From assembly GCA_007128495.1 (NCBI GenBank), contig SKXH01000078.1, positions 1 to 12,930 of the forward strand: DNA of 12,930 nucleotides, given 5' to 3'. The notes beneath the pieces are model-generated. The model saw only the letters and a program-made list of their open reading frames with translations. It did no database searches and was not told the origin of the DNA. Below, piece by piece: positions 1 through 7,605 of this stretch. This DNA is from Bacteroidota bacterium (GTDB taxonomy: Bacteria; Bacteroidota; Ignavibacteria; T3Sed10-11). How positions within the stretch are numbered: the stretch's first letter is position 1; every line of letters begins with the position of its first letter. The translations under genes were made by a program, and so were the position numbers.

Positions 1-342
1 CGGAATTTCGGAGTTTAAGATAATATCGGAGTGAAATTTCTCATGATATGCATGATCATCGCTCGGGAAAACAAAATCTATGACATGTGAAAAAGCAGTG
101 TGGGGGACATCGTGAAGCAGACCCGCTATTTGTTCTTCGAGTGATGCACCCAGTTTTCGGAGCAATGTCATAACGCCGAGAGAGTGCTCGTACCGTGTGA
201 CGGTCTTTCCTGCGATCACGTATTGTGAAGCGCCCGCCTGATTGATACCCTTCAGTCGCTGGACGGGCAGTGTATCGATCAGCGCAAGCAAGACCTTATC
301 GTTGATCTCAATTCGGCCGTATATTCTGTCGTTAATTTGCAC
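1..342 (-). CDS. HD-domain phosphohydrolase, N-terminal part (cut by window edge)
   Basis: The minus strand is open from 342 to the left edge (114 codons) and no stop is seen, so the C-terminal part lies outside the window. The translation carries an HD-superfamily signature: RYEHSLGVM with His53, then LLHDVPHTAFSH with His77-Asp78. These resemble the first metal ligands of dNTPase/dGTPase-like HD hydrolases (COG1078-like), which usually have an HDxxHxxFSH motif as here. Family members hydrolyse phosphate esters, often of nucleotides; the substrate here cannot be told. It has no signal peptide, so it is probably cytoplasmic. The start is assigned to GTG at 342-340 because no in-frame ATG was found upstream; AGGA lies only two bases before it, so the start is uncertain. 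It is divergent from the serine hydrolase gene. Confidence 0.8.
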   Translation of the reverse strand, partial: MQINDRIYGRIEINDKVLLALIDTLPVQRLKGINQAGASQYVIAGKTVTRYEHSLGVMTLLRKLGASLEEQIAGLLHDVPHTAFSHVIDFVFPSDDHAYHEKFHSDIILNSEIP

Positions 343-421
343 GATCCTGAATTTACAAAAAAGTGGGTATATATCCAACCGGATGTGTATAATTCTTCTA
401 ATTTTATTATATTTGTTGCTA
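343..421. promoter_or_regulatory. divergent intergenic region between HD hydrolase and serine hydrolase
   Basis: This 79-base, AT-rich stretch must hold the promoters of the two divergent genes. On the plus strand a TATAAT hexamer is at 388-393 without a recognisable -35 at 16-18 bases. A TATATTTG at 408-415 matches the Bacteroidota-type TAnnTTTG element, but it would leave only about 7 bases before the ATG at 422. No promoter can be assigned firmly. Confidence 0.3.
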
Positions 422-1657
422 ATGAATTTATGGTTCAACAGAAATATTAATATAATAAAACCGCTGCATTTCATTTTTCTTATTTTTGTAGCGGTGCATT
501 CACCTGCCTGTGCTCAGGACCAATCCGCTGAGCTATCGACGGCGGATAGACAGCAGCAGGTAGAAAACGGGCTGCTGACACCGTATTTTATAGAAGGAAG
601 CGAACCGGAGCGGTATACGATCGGTGAAAGGATGGAATATTATAACGTTCCGGGTATGAGTATTGCTGTTATTAATAACGGTGAGGTTGAATGGTGTGGA
701 GCTTATGGTTTGGTTGAAACCGGGGGTGAAACCACTGTAACCGACAGCACGTTGTTTCAAGCCGCATCGATCAGCAAACCGGTTGCTGCTATCGCCGCAC
801 TGATATTGGTTGAAGATGGTGTACTTGAGCTCGACGACGATGTGAACGACTATCTGACTACCTGGAAAATACCGGATAATAGAAATACCATAAACAATCA
901 TGTAAGCGTTCGAAAATTATTAAATCACACGTCGGGGTTGACTGTCCATGGTTTTCCCGGATATTCAAAAGACGAGGTGCTGCCAACTGTTTCCGAAATT
1001 CTTAATGGTCGCTTTCCGGCAAACACAGGTTCGGTGTATACCGATGTTGAACCAGGTGAAATGTGGCGGTACTCCGGCGGTGGATACACAGTGCTTCAAC
1101 AACTTATTGATGATGTAACCGGCGAATCATTTTCTCATTTTGTACAGCAGGATGTTCTGGATGAACTCGATATGCAGTCGAGTACATTCGAGCAGCCCCT
1201 CTCTGAGCTCAATGCAGCGCGTACGGCTTCCGGCCACCTTGACGGCGGCTCAGTAGTTGAAGGTAAATGGCATATTTATCCTGAATTAGCGGCTGCGGGT
1301 CTGTGGACAACACCTTCCGATCTTGCAAGACTTGCAATTACTATCCAGGAAATAATTAATGGCACGTCAAGCGGGCTGTTGTCGGTAGAGATGACCCGGA
1401 CAATGTTAACCCCCGGTGAAAACGGTTGGGGACTTGGATTTCGAATCGGTGGAAGTAAACGTGATCCTTTCTTCAGTCATGGCGGTGCGAACCATGGCTA
1501 TCGGGCTCAATTCATTGCCTATGCGAATTCGGGTAAAGGTGTTATCATTATGACGAATTCCGACAACGGTGGTGAATTGATCAATGAAGTGCTCCGGGCC
1601 GTTGCGGATGTGTATGACTGGCCCGATTTTCAACCTCAAAAATTAATCATAGAGTAA
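422..1657 (+). CDS. exported serine hydrolase of the beta-lactamase / penicillin-binding (class C-like) family
   Basis: The 411-residue product has the three active-site elements of the beta-lactamase/DD-peptidase fold (PF00144 type), numbered from the ATG at 422: Ser116-Ile-Ser-Lys119 (SxxK nucleophile and base), Tyr217-Ser-Gly (YxN-like), and His353-Gly-Gly in HGGANHGY, which replaces KTG as in esterase and D-aminopeptidase members. The N-terminus looks like a Sec signal peptide (Arg and Lys, then a hydrophobic stretch ending PACA before Gln), so it is probably periplasmic. The frame is open back to 242, but that extension overlaps the divergent HD gene and adds a spurious hydrophobic stretch; ATG 422 gives the best signal peptide, though no Shine-Dalgarno is seen and ATG 383 is an alternative. 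Function could be peptidase, esterase or beta-lactamase; sequence alone does not decide. The PAP2 gene follows after 30 bases. Confidence 0.88.
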   Translation: MNLWFNRNINIIKPLHFIFLIFVAVHSPACAQDQSAELSTADRQQQVENGLLTPYFIEGSEPERYTIGERMEYYNVPGMSIAVINNGEVEWCGAYGLVETGGETTVTDSTLFQAASISKPVAAIAALILVEDGVLELDDDVNDYLTTWKIPDNRNTINNHVSVRKLLNHTSGLTVHGFPGYSKDEVLPTVSEILNGRFPANTGSVYTDVEPGEMWRYSGGGYTVLQQLIDDVTGESFSHFVQQDVLDELDMQSSTFEQPLSELNAARTASGHLDGGSVVEGKWHIYPELAAAGLWTTPSDLARLAITIQEIINGTSSGLLSVEMTRTMLTPGENGWGLGFRIGGSKRDPFFSHGGANHGYRAQFIAYANSGKGVIIMTNSDNGGELINEVLRAVADVYDWPDFQPQKLIIE

Positions 1658-1687
1658 TATAACACGTAAGGAAGAAAAGGCAATACA

Positions 1688-2443
1688 TTGAAAATAATTC
1701 ATTCCCGTTATTTCCCCGGAGCAAAAGGGATTTTCCGTTATGACATAGTTTACCTTTTTGTTGTTTTTTTCATCTTTTTTATATTTTGGTCGGTTCTCGG
1801 TGTGAGCGATCTTTTCGACCGCGGGCGCATACAACAATTCGATGAAAGTATTTTAATTGCACTCCGTCATGCCGACGATATGCACCAACTACGAGGACCG
1901 GATTGGCTCAAAGATTTCATGCGCGATGTGACTGCGCTCGGAGGAGCTCCCGTTCTCATTCTTATCTCGCTCGGTGTAATAGGATATCTTATATTGCAAA
2001 AAAGTTACCGATCGTTAGCGCTTGTGATTATTGCGACGGTATCTGGATTGTTGATGAGTTTAATACTCAAGTTCTATTTTATCAGACCACGTCCTGAGGT
2101 GGTGCCTCATCTAATGACCGAGACGACGCCAAGTTTTCCGAGCGGACATTCAATGATGTCGGCTGTTATTTATTTCACACTTGCCGCTTTACTGACACGG
2201 TTGGAAACATCAAATAAAATACGCATATACACAATAAGTTTAACACTGTTTGTCGTCTTTATCGTTGGCATTAGCCGGGTATTTCTCGGTGTTCACTATC
2301 CAACCGATGTGCTGGGTGGATGGACTTTTGGCTTATTCTGGGCGATGCTTTGCTGGTACCTCGCACGCTATCTGCAGCGACAGGGAGCAATTGAGGAACC
2401 GGAGCTGGAGTATGAAAGTGAGTATGAAGCAGAAACAACGTGA
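1688..2443 (+). CDS. PAP2-family membrane phosphatase (phosphatidic acid / undecaprenyl-pyrophosphate phosphatase-like)
   Basis: The 251-residue protein carries the tripartite PAP2 phosphatase signature: Lys128-x6-Arg-Pro (KFYFIRPRP), PSGH at 151-154, and SRx5HxxxD at 196-207 with His203 and Asp207. Hydrophobic segments near residues 22-39, 87-103, 108-127, 155-171, 180-195 and 211-229 indicate about six membrane helices, typical of bacterial PgpB/lipid-phosphatase types. Substrates in the family are phosphatidate, phosphatidylglycerol-phosphate or undecaprenyl pyrophosphate; which applies is not visible. The start is a TTG at 1688, supported by an AAAGG at 1676-1680 and a longer purine run just upstream. 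The C-terminus is a short, very acidic tail (residues 235-249 rich in Glu and Tyr). It lies 30 bases after the serine hydrolase and is probably co-transcribed. Confidence 0.9.
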   Translation: MKIIHSRYFPGAKGIFRYDIVYLFVVFFIFFIFWSVLGVSDLFDRGRIQQFDESILIALRHADDMHQLRGPDWLKDFMRDVTALGGAPVLILISLGVIGYLILQKSYRSLALVIIATVSGLLMSLILKFYFIRPRPEVVPHLMTETTPSFPSGHSMMSAVIYFTLAALLTRLETSNKIRIYTISLTLFVVFIVGISRVFLGVHYPTDVLGGWTFGLFWAMLCWYLARYLQRQGAIEEPELEYESEYEAETT

Positions 2444-2506
2444 GTTTCGTCATTATGATGGACAGAATTAAATATATTACACCCTGCTATAAATTAATAC
2501 CATAAT

Positions 2507-2512
2507 GGAGGT
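2507..2512 (+). promoter_or_regulatory. Shine-Dalgarno GGAGGT that fixes the first amidohydrolase start
   Basis: GGAGGT lies 7 bases before the ATG at 2520. An in-frame ATG at 2505 overlaps this site and is therefore unlikely to be the start. The choice shortens the protein by five residues and leaves a normal signal peptide beginning MQKVLL. Confidence 0.8.
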
Positions 2513-2519
2513 TACCTAC

Positions 2520-3821
2520 ATGCAAAAAGTTCTCCTTATTGCATTAACACTAATTATAGGCATCCCGGCGATAGGCGATGAGGCGCCTGTTGCTTTTGTC
2601 GGTGCAACGATTTATCCCGTTGCCGGTGATCCTATTGAAAACGGTGTATTGGTTGTATACGAAGGTATCATTCGCGATATCGGTGAGCGTGATGCAGTTA
2701 CGATACCGGATGATGCGGATGTAATCGATGTGAGTGATAAGGTTATTGTACCCGGTATGATCGATACGCACTCACACATCGGACGGGGTGACGGGGGCGA
2801 CCGTTCGGCTCCTACACATCCCGATGTTCGTATACTCGATACCATTGATGCACAACACGAAAGTTTTATGCGTGCCCGTGCAGGTGGCATTACAACGATC
2901 AATATTATGCCCGGCTCCGGCCATCTTATGAGCGGTCAGACAGTTTATTTAAAAACACGACGTGCACGAACAATCTATGATATGCTGTTATGCGATGATG
3001 TGAATGATGATATTTGCGGCGGATTGAAGATGGCGAACGGCACAAATCCAATCCGGGAAGCGCCGTTTCCGCAAACACGCGCCCGGTCTGCCGCCATCGT
3101 ACGTCAGCTCTATTTGAATGCAGAGGAGTACCGGGAAAAGATCAACGCTGCAAACGGTGATACCGAAAAGATTCCGTCACGCGATCTTCGGATGGAAACA
3201 CTCGTCGAAGTACTCGAAGGCAAGCGAATTGTGCACCACCACACTCACCGGCACGATGATATAATGACGGTAATCCGGCTTGCAAATGAATTCGGTTTCC
3301 GGGTAGTGCTCCATCACGTAAGTGAGGGATGGAAAGTTGCAGATGAGATAGCCGAAGCGAATATCCCTGCTTCTATAATACTCGTCGATTCACCGGGTGG
3401 TAAACTCGAAGCTGTGAACCTGATCTATGAAAATGCCCGCGATCTTGAGCAAGCGGGTGTCGATGTAGCGTTTCATACCGACGACCCCATTACCGATTCA
3501 CGATTGTTTCTACGACAAGCAGCTATCGGTGTGCGTACCGGTATGACGAAAGAAAAAGCGCTTGAAGGATTGACTCTAGCCGGTGCACGTATGCTCGGGA
3601 TGGAAGACCGCATCGGTTCTCTTGAAAAAGAGAAAGATGCCGATTTTGTAGTCCTCTCCGGCGATCCGTTTAGTGTCTATACACACATTGAACAAACCTG
3701 GATAGACGGTATAAAAGTGTACGACCGTTCCGATCCTGACGATTATAAATATGCTGTCGGCGGGTACGGCGTGTATCCTTCAATGCAACACCATTACCAC
3801 GATATTGGAGGTGAACGATGA
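2520..3821 (+). CDS. exported metal-dependent amidohydrolase (imidazolonepropionase-like)
   Basis: This 433-residue protein begins with a signal peptide (MQKVLLIALTLIIGIPAIG), so it should act outside the cytoplasm. It then shows the amidohydrolase-superfamily layout: N-terminal beta strands, IDTHSH (His84 and His86), GLKMANGTNP with Lys170, a candidate carboxylated lysine, the His-rich HTHRHDDI segment (conserved His243), VLHHVSEGW (His265/His266), and a late AFHTDDP (Asp321/Asp322). It ends with the usual GSLEKEKDADFVVLSGDP return strand. These are the ligands of a mono- or binuclear metal site that hydrolyses C-N bonds in cyclic or peptide-like substrates; the actual substrate is unknown. 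It overlaps the next gene by ATGA, which suggests translational coupling with its paralogue. A His/Tyr-rich tail follows residue 400. Confidence 0.9.
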   Translation: MQKVLLIALTLIIGIPAIGDEAPVAFVGATIYPVAGDPIENGVLVVYEGIIRDIGERDAVTIPDDADVIDVSDKVIVPGMIDTHSHIGRGDGGDRSAPTHPDVRILDTIDAQHESFMRARAGGITTINIMPGSGHLMSGQTVYLKTRRARTIYDMLLCDDVNDDICGGLKMANGTNPIREAPFPQTRARSAAIVRQLYLNAEEYREKINAANGDTEKIPSRDLRMETLVEVLEGKRIVHHHTHRHDDIMTVIRLANEFGFRVVLHHVSEGWKVADEIAEANIPASIILVDSPGGKLEAVNLIYENARDLEQAGVDVAFHTDDPITDSRLFLRQAAIGVRTGMTKEKALEGLTLAGARMLGMEDRIGSLEKEKDADFVVLSGDPFSVYTHIEQTWIDGIKVYDRSDPDDYKYAVGGYGVYPSMQHHYHDIGGER

Positions 3822-5026
3822 AATTACAGAGAATAGTACTATTGTTAATAGGTTTGCTCGGCGTTCAGGTTTGCGCCAATGCTCAGATCGCAATTCGAGG
3901 TGATGTTGTATATACGATGAACGGAGACCCAATTGAGAATGGAGTAGTTCTGATCGACGGCAAAACAATCGAACAGGTAGGAGCGGCGGATGAGATTACA
4001 ATACCTGAAGAGTATGAAGTGTATTCCGGAGAAGTAGTAACACCCGGAATTATAGATGCCCGGTCGGTGGTCGGCCTTGCAGGTATGTTTAATTACGAAC
4101 ACGATCAGGATCAACTGGAATTGTCTAATCCCGTACAGCCAGAGTTGCGTGCTATCGACGCATATAATCCCCGGGAGGGATTGATAGATTTTCTACTCGG
4201 ACTTGGAGTTACGACCCTTCATACGGGGCACGCACCGGGGGCGCTTTCAAGCGGACAGACAATGATCGTGAAAACAGGCGGACCGTATAAAGAAGCGATC
4301 ATCGATTCATCACGGATGGTTGTTTTTACGCTCGGCCCGCGTGTGACATCGAATTTTTCAACGCCGGGTACACGTTCAAAAAGCATTGCGATGCTTCGGT
4401 CAGAATTTATTAAAGCTCAAGAGTATGCACAACGCCGGGAGAATAATGATCCCGAGCGGCGTCCATCGCGCGATATAAAACTCGAAACGCTTGTCAAAAT
4501 TCTCAACGGTGATCTGACCGCTTTAATTACTGCCCACACTGCGACTGAAATTCTGGCTGCCCTGCGGATTGCAGATGAGTTTGGATTTAAACCGGTGCTT
4601 GCAGGAGCTTCCGAGGCATATCTTGTAATGGATGAGCTTAAAGAAAAGGATATCGCCGTTATTATCCATCCGACGATGATACGTACTTTCGGCGATGCAC
4701 AAAATGCTTCGTTCGAAACCGCTGCAAAATTACACGAAGCCGGCATACCGGTAGTTTTCCAGAGCGGATATGAAAGCTATGTTCCCAGAACGAGGGTGGT
4801 TTACTATGAAGCTGCTATAGCGGTTGCAAATGGTTTACCGTTTGAGAAAGGGCTATCATCGGTAACGATCGACCCGGCTCATTTGCTCGGTATTGATGAC
4901 CGTGTCGGATCGCTTGAAACCGGAAAAGATGCCGATGTTGTCATATTCGACGGCGATCCGTTTGAGTATCTAACGAATGTTAAAACGGTGATCGTTAACG
5001 GTGAAGTGGTGAAGGGCAGTGAATGA
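3818..5026 (+). CDS. exported amidohydrolase-fold protein, metal site degenerate (probable pseudoenzyme)
   Basis: The 402-residue product is a paralogue of the preceding gene: both share GDPIENGV near the N-terminus, matching PSRD..LETLV and DEFGF blocks, and a C-terminal GSLE..KDAD. A signal peptide (MKLQRIVLLLIGLLGVQVCANA before Gln) predicts export; Cys19 is not in a good lipobox. The catalytic residues are largely gone: HxH is Arg82-Ser-Val84, the candidate lysine aligns with Arg175, the strand-6 His pair is Ala262-Gly263, and the catalytic Asp position is Gly317/Tyr318. Only His240 is kept. Conserved-looking blocks such as DQDQLELSNPVQPELRAIDAYN and GHAPGALSSGQT suggest that it is maintained, not decaying. 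From memory, similar paired proteins occur in Bacteroidota and relatives. The likely role is a structural or regulatory partner of the active enzyme; this is inference. Confidence 0.87.
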   Translation: MKLQRIVLLLIGLLGVQVCANAQIAIRGDVVYTMNGDPIENGVVLIDGKTIEQVGAADEITIPEEYEVYSGEVVTPGIIDARSVVGLAGMFNYEHDQDQLELSNPVQPELRAIDAYNPREGLIDFLLGLGVTTLHTGHAPGALSSGQTMIVKTGGPYKEAIIDSSRMVVFTLGPRVTSNFSTPGTRSKSIAMLRSEFIKAQEYAQRRENNDPERRPSRDIKLETLVKILNGDLTALITAHTATEILAALRIADEFGFKPVLAGASEAYLVMDELKEKDIAVIIHPTMIRTFGDAQNASFETAAKLHEAGIPVVFQSGYESYVPRTRVVYYEAAIAVANGLPFEKGLSSVTIDPAHLLGIDDRVGSLETGKDADVVIFDGDPFEYLTNVKTVIVNGEVVKGSE

Positions 5027-5071
5027 GGCAGGGATTTATACTATAGATGATTGATTGGATGTTTGGGAATG

Positions 5072-5110
5072 GGCAGGAGTCATTGGTGTTCCTTGTTGAT
5101 GACTCCCGCC
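5072..5110 (+). terminator. hairpin between convergent genes, probable terminator
   Basis: GGCAGGAGTCAT at 5072-5083 pairs with ATGACTCCCGCC at 5099-5110, a 12-bp stem with one mismatch and a 15-base loop. TTTG follows on the plus strand. It lies 45 bases after the second amidohydrolase and 10 bases beyond the stop of the convergent PBP gene. In minus-strand RNA the mismatch becomes a G-U pair, so it may work for both, but no T-run follows on that side. Confidence 0.6.
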
Positions 5111-5120
5111 TTTGTAATGA

Positions 5121-7382
5121 TTATTTAAAAATTCTTGATATAAAGTTTTTCACCGACCGGAAGAACGAAGTATGTTCATCGCATTCATCAGGGAGTTCGG
5201 TCTCGTAGAGTACCTCTTCGAAATATTCAGGGCAGTTGTCGGTTGAAAGGAGAAGTGTTTCGGCACAGAGCGCTGCACGGGCTATCCCTGACGGCACTTC
5301 AAAATCTCTTGCCCGTAATCCGATTGAATTATCCTCATATGTGTTTTTCATAAACCGTGCCCAGATAGGCAGTGCGCTTCTGGAACCCATCCCGTCGGCT
5401 GTACCCAATGTAACGCGGCTGTCGTCGAAACCAACCCATACGCCTGCGACAAGATCGGGTGTATATCCTATGAACCAACCGTCTGCATTTCCTTGTGTGG
5501 TTCCTGTTTTACCGGCGGCCGGAAAATTGATGTATTCTTTCGCAGTTCTGCCCGTACCATAATCGATAACATCGCGAAGCATATCCGTCATAATATAAGC
5601 TGTTTCGGGTTTAATGGCTTGCTTCTTCTCCGGTTCAAATGATACGATAACTTGACCTTCATTGCCCTCGATTCGCGTGATTGCATATGGTGCGGAATAT
5701 GAGCCGTTGGCAGCGTACACACCATACGCGGAAGTTAATTCAAGCGGCGACACTTCCGAGGTGCCGAGTGAAAGAGATTCATAGGGATGTAAGTGTGAGG
5801 TGATCCCCATTCGATGTGCATTGTCGATAACTTCTGTAACAGGCGCCAAATCCATCATTGTTCGTACGGCAACGATGTTAATCGAATTTGCAAGACCATC
5901 GCGTAACGATACCTCTCCGCCAATAAGTCCGTCTACATTCGATGGCTGCCATAGGGTTCCATCAGTAGTAGTAATGGTCACCGGTTCATTGGGTAATTGA
6001 TAGTAAGGTGGATAGCCGTTATCTATTGCTGCGGTATATATAAACGGTTTAAATGCAGAACCGGGCTGCCGCCTGCTTTGTGTTACTCTGTTTAATCCGT
6101 GTCTGTTCTGGTGATAATCGGACCCCCCGACCATTGCTTTTATTTCGCCGGACGATGGATTAATCGCAACGAATCCGGTTTGTATAGTTTCAAGCCGGCG
6201 TTTTACTTTTTCTTTAAATTGATCGTTTGCTAGCAGTGTTGTTCGAACCGATTCGCGTTCCTTATCATTGTCTGCAGTACGGTACGCGTGGTGGTTTCGA
6301 ATCTCACGCTCAAGACCCGCCTGTAAAATTTTACGATGCCGGGGAGTTTCCCACGTCCAGCTTTGATCGAACATTCGTTGATAAGATTTGAGATGACCTT
6401 CAACGGCACGGTTTGCGTGTCGCTGCATCCGGCTGTCGAGCGTCGTATGAATCGTTAAGCCGTCGCGGTAAATATCGAAGCCGTATTCGATCGAAAGATT
6501 TGATAATTGTCTCCGCACATGTTCGACGAAATGAGGTGCAATATTTGAATCCGAAATCGATGTGCGATCTATAACATCGACGGGACGGGTTGATGCGTTG
6601 TGTGCGACGGCAGCCGAGATGTATTCCATCTCCTTCATCGAGTTTAAGACAATATTCCTTCGTGTCAACGCACGTTCAGTGTGAATTGTGGGGTCGTACA
6701 AAACGGGATTTGGTAATAAGCCGACCAGAAGCGCCGATTCGTTCAATGTCAATTCGGAAATGGATTTATTAAAATACCTATTGGATGCCGCTGCTACCCC
6801 ATATGAACTGTTGCCGAAATAGGCAAGGTTGAAATATAATTCCAGGATATTTTCCTTCGAAAAGCGCCGTTCGATCTGGAGTGCCGTGATCGCCTCACGT
6901 AATTTTCGTGTGATCGATTGTTCATGATCAAGATACAAATTCCGTGCTACTTGCTGCGTGATGGTACTCGCTCCCTCTCGGATCCGGAAGCTCATAAAAT
7001 TTTTCACGGTTGCCTTAATGATCCGGTCGATATCGATTCCTCTATGCCGGTAGAATTTCCGGTCCTCCGAAGCGATGAGAGCGTTAATAAGGTACGGCGG
7101 TAATTCATCGATGGAAACCTGGCTCCGGTTAATGATTGAATATTGTCCGAGCAATTCACCATCAGCGGAGTATACTTTCGATGCATAGTCCGGTCTCGGG
7201 TTATCAAGCTGGTTTAACGACGGAAGACCGGATACGATGTGGATACCGTACCATCCAATTCCGGCAAAGATAATGACCGCTATTAATCCGTGAACTTTAG
7301 TGAACCGGTATCTTTTTTGAGGATTTTTTATCCGTTTTGCAGACCTTTTTATTCTTCTTGTGTGTAATCGTTTATATTTCAT
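5121..7382 (-). CDS. class A penicillin-binding protein (PBP1A-type, bifunctional peptidoglycan synthase)
   Basis: The 753-residue protein has a strongly basic cytoplasmic N-terminus (1-30), one membrane helix (about 31-50), a GT51 glycosyltransferase domain and a transpeptidase domain. GT51 motifs are EDRKFYRHRGID with catalytic Glu106, GASTITQQVARNLYL (137-151), RKLRE with Glu163, and LELYFN (180-185). The transpeptidase has the nucleophile motif Ser442-Ala-Phe-Lys445, Ser500-Ile-Asn502, and Lys625-Thr-Gly-Thr. It polymerises lipid II and cross-links the peptides on the outer face of the inner membrane. Three cysteines (706, 717, 734) lie in the C-terminal tail. Length is normal for the family. 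The start ATG at 7382 has no Shine-Dalgarno and follows an A/T-rich leader. The gene is complete and appears intact. Confidence 0.96.
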   Translation of the reverse strand: MKYKRLHTRRIKRSAKRIKNPQKRYRFTKVHGLIAVIIFAGIGWYGIHIVSGLPSLNQLDNPRPDYASKVYSADGELLGQYSIINRSQVSIDELPPYLINALIASEDRKFYRHRGIDIDRIIKATVKNFMSFRIREGASTITQQVARNLYLDHEQSITRKLREAITALQIERRFSKENILELYFNLAYFGNSSYGVAAASNRYFNKSISELTLNESALLVGLLPNPVLYDPTIHTERALTRRNIVLNSMKEMEYISAAVAHNASTRPVDVIDRTSISDSNIAPHFVEHVRRQLSNLSIEYGFDIYRDGLTIHTTLDSRMQRHANRAVEGHLKSYQRMFDQSWTWETPRHRKILQAGLEREIRNHHAYRTADNDKERESVRTTLLANDQFKEKVKRRLETIQTGFVAINPSSGEIKAMVGGSDYHQNRHGLNRVTQSRRQPGSAFKPFIYTAAIDNGYPPYYQLPNEPVTITTTDGTLWQPSNVDGLIGGEVSLRDGLANSINIVAVRTMMDLAPVTEVIDNAHRMGITSHLHPYESLSLGTSEVSPLELTSAYGVYAANGSYSAPYAITRIEGNEGQVIVSFEPEKKQAIKPETAYIMTDMLRDVIDYGTGRTAKEYINFPAAGKTGTTQGNADGWFIGYTPDLVAGVWVGFDDSRVTLGTADGMGSRSALPIWARFMKNTYEDNSIGLRARDFEVPSGIARAALCAETLLLSTDNCPEYFEEVLYETELPDECDEHTSFFRSVKNFISRIFK

Positions 7383-7395
7383 ATTTTTAATTTAT

Positions 7396-7426
7396 TGGTA
7401 TCGCCGTATAAGACGATACCATACGG
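7396..7426 (-). promoter_or_regulatory. overlapping inverted repeats in the PBP leader
   Basis: TGGTATCG (7396-7403) and CGATACCA (7414-7421) form an 8-bp dyad with a 10-base spacer. CCGTAT (7404-7409) and ATACGG (7421-7426) form a second, interleaved 6-bp dyad. The arms are interlocked, so the two hairpins cannot form together. The block ends 13 bases before the PBP start codon. It could be an operator or a folded leader; no regulator can be named. Confidence 0.45.
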
Positions 7427-7496
7427 AAAATTGTTACATTTTGATAATTTTAAAACTTCATTAAGTTACGGAAATAATAGAAGGAGGGCAAATAAA

Positions 7497-7521
7497 GCGG
7501 GACGGATAGCATCCACCCCGC
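7497..7521 (-). terminator. Rho-independent terminator of the transporter-porin unit
   Basis: GCGGG and GGAT at 7497-7507 pair with ATCC and CCCGC at 7511-7521 around a 3-base loop. On the plus strand two positions are A/C mismatches. In minus-strand RNA they become G-U pairs, giving a continuous 11-bp stem followed by TTTATTTG. This asymmetry points to termination of the leftward porin transcript, about 85 bases past its stop codon. Confidence 0.75.
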
Positions 7522-7605
7522 CTTTTAGTGAAATAAATATCTTTTTAATGAGTGACGATTAGTGAAGATTCGTGGGTGATAATCTGGTTGTGCTGTGTTA
7601 GGGTA

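Noticed and set aside
242..421. N-terminal extension of the serine hydrolase reading frame back to an ATG at 242
   Set aside because: It overlaps the divergent HD gene, whose coding signal is clear, and would put about 60 residues of non-signal sequence before a good signal peptide.
2505..2519. Upstream ATG for the first amidohydrolase
   Set aside because: It overlaps the GGAGGT ribosome site that serves the ATG at 2520, and it would spoil the signal peptide's N-terminus.
3874..3876. Cys19 of the second amidohydrolase as a lipoprotein cysteine
   Set aside because: The preceding residues are Val-Gln-Val, not a normal lipobox; cleavage after Ala-Asn-Ala fits better.
7396..7426. H-type pseudoknot in the PBP leader
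   Set aside because: The interleaved arms leave no bases to cross the two stems, so it is not sterically plausible; alternative hairpins or a DNA operator remain.
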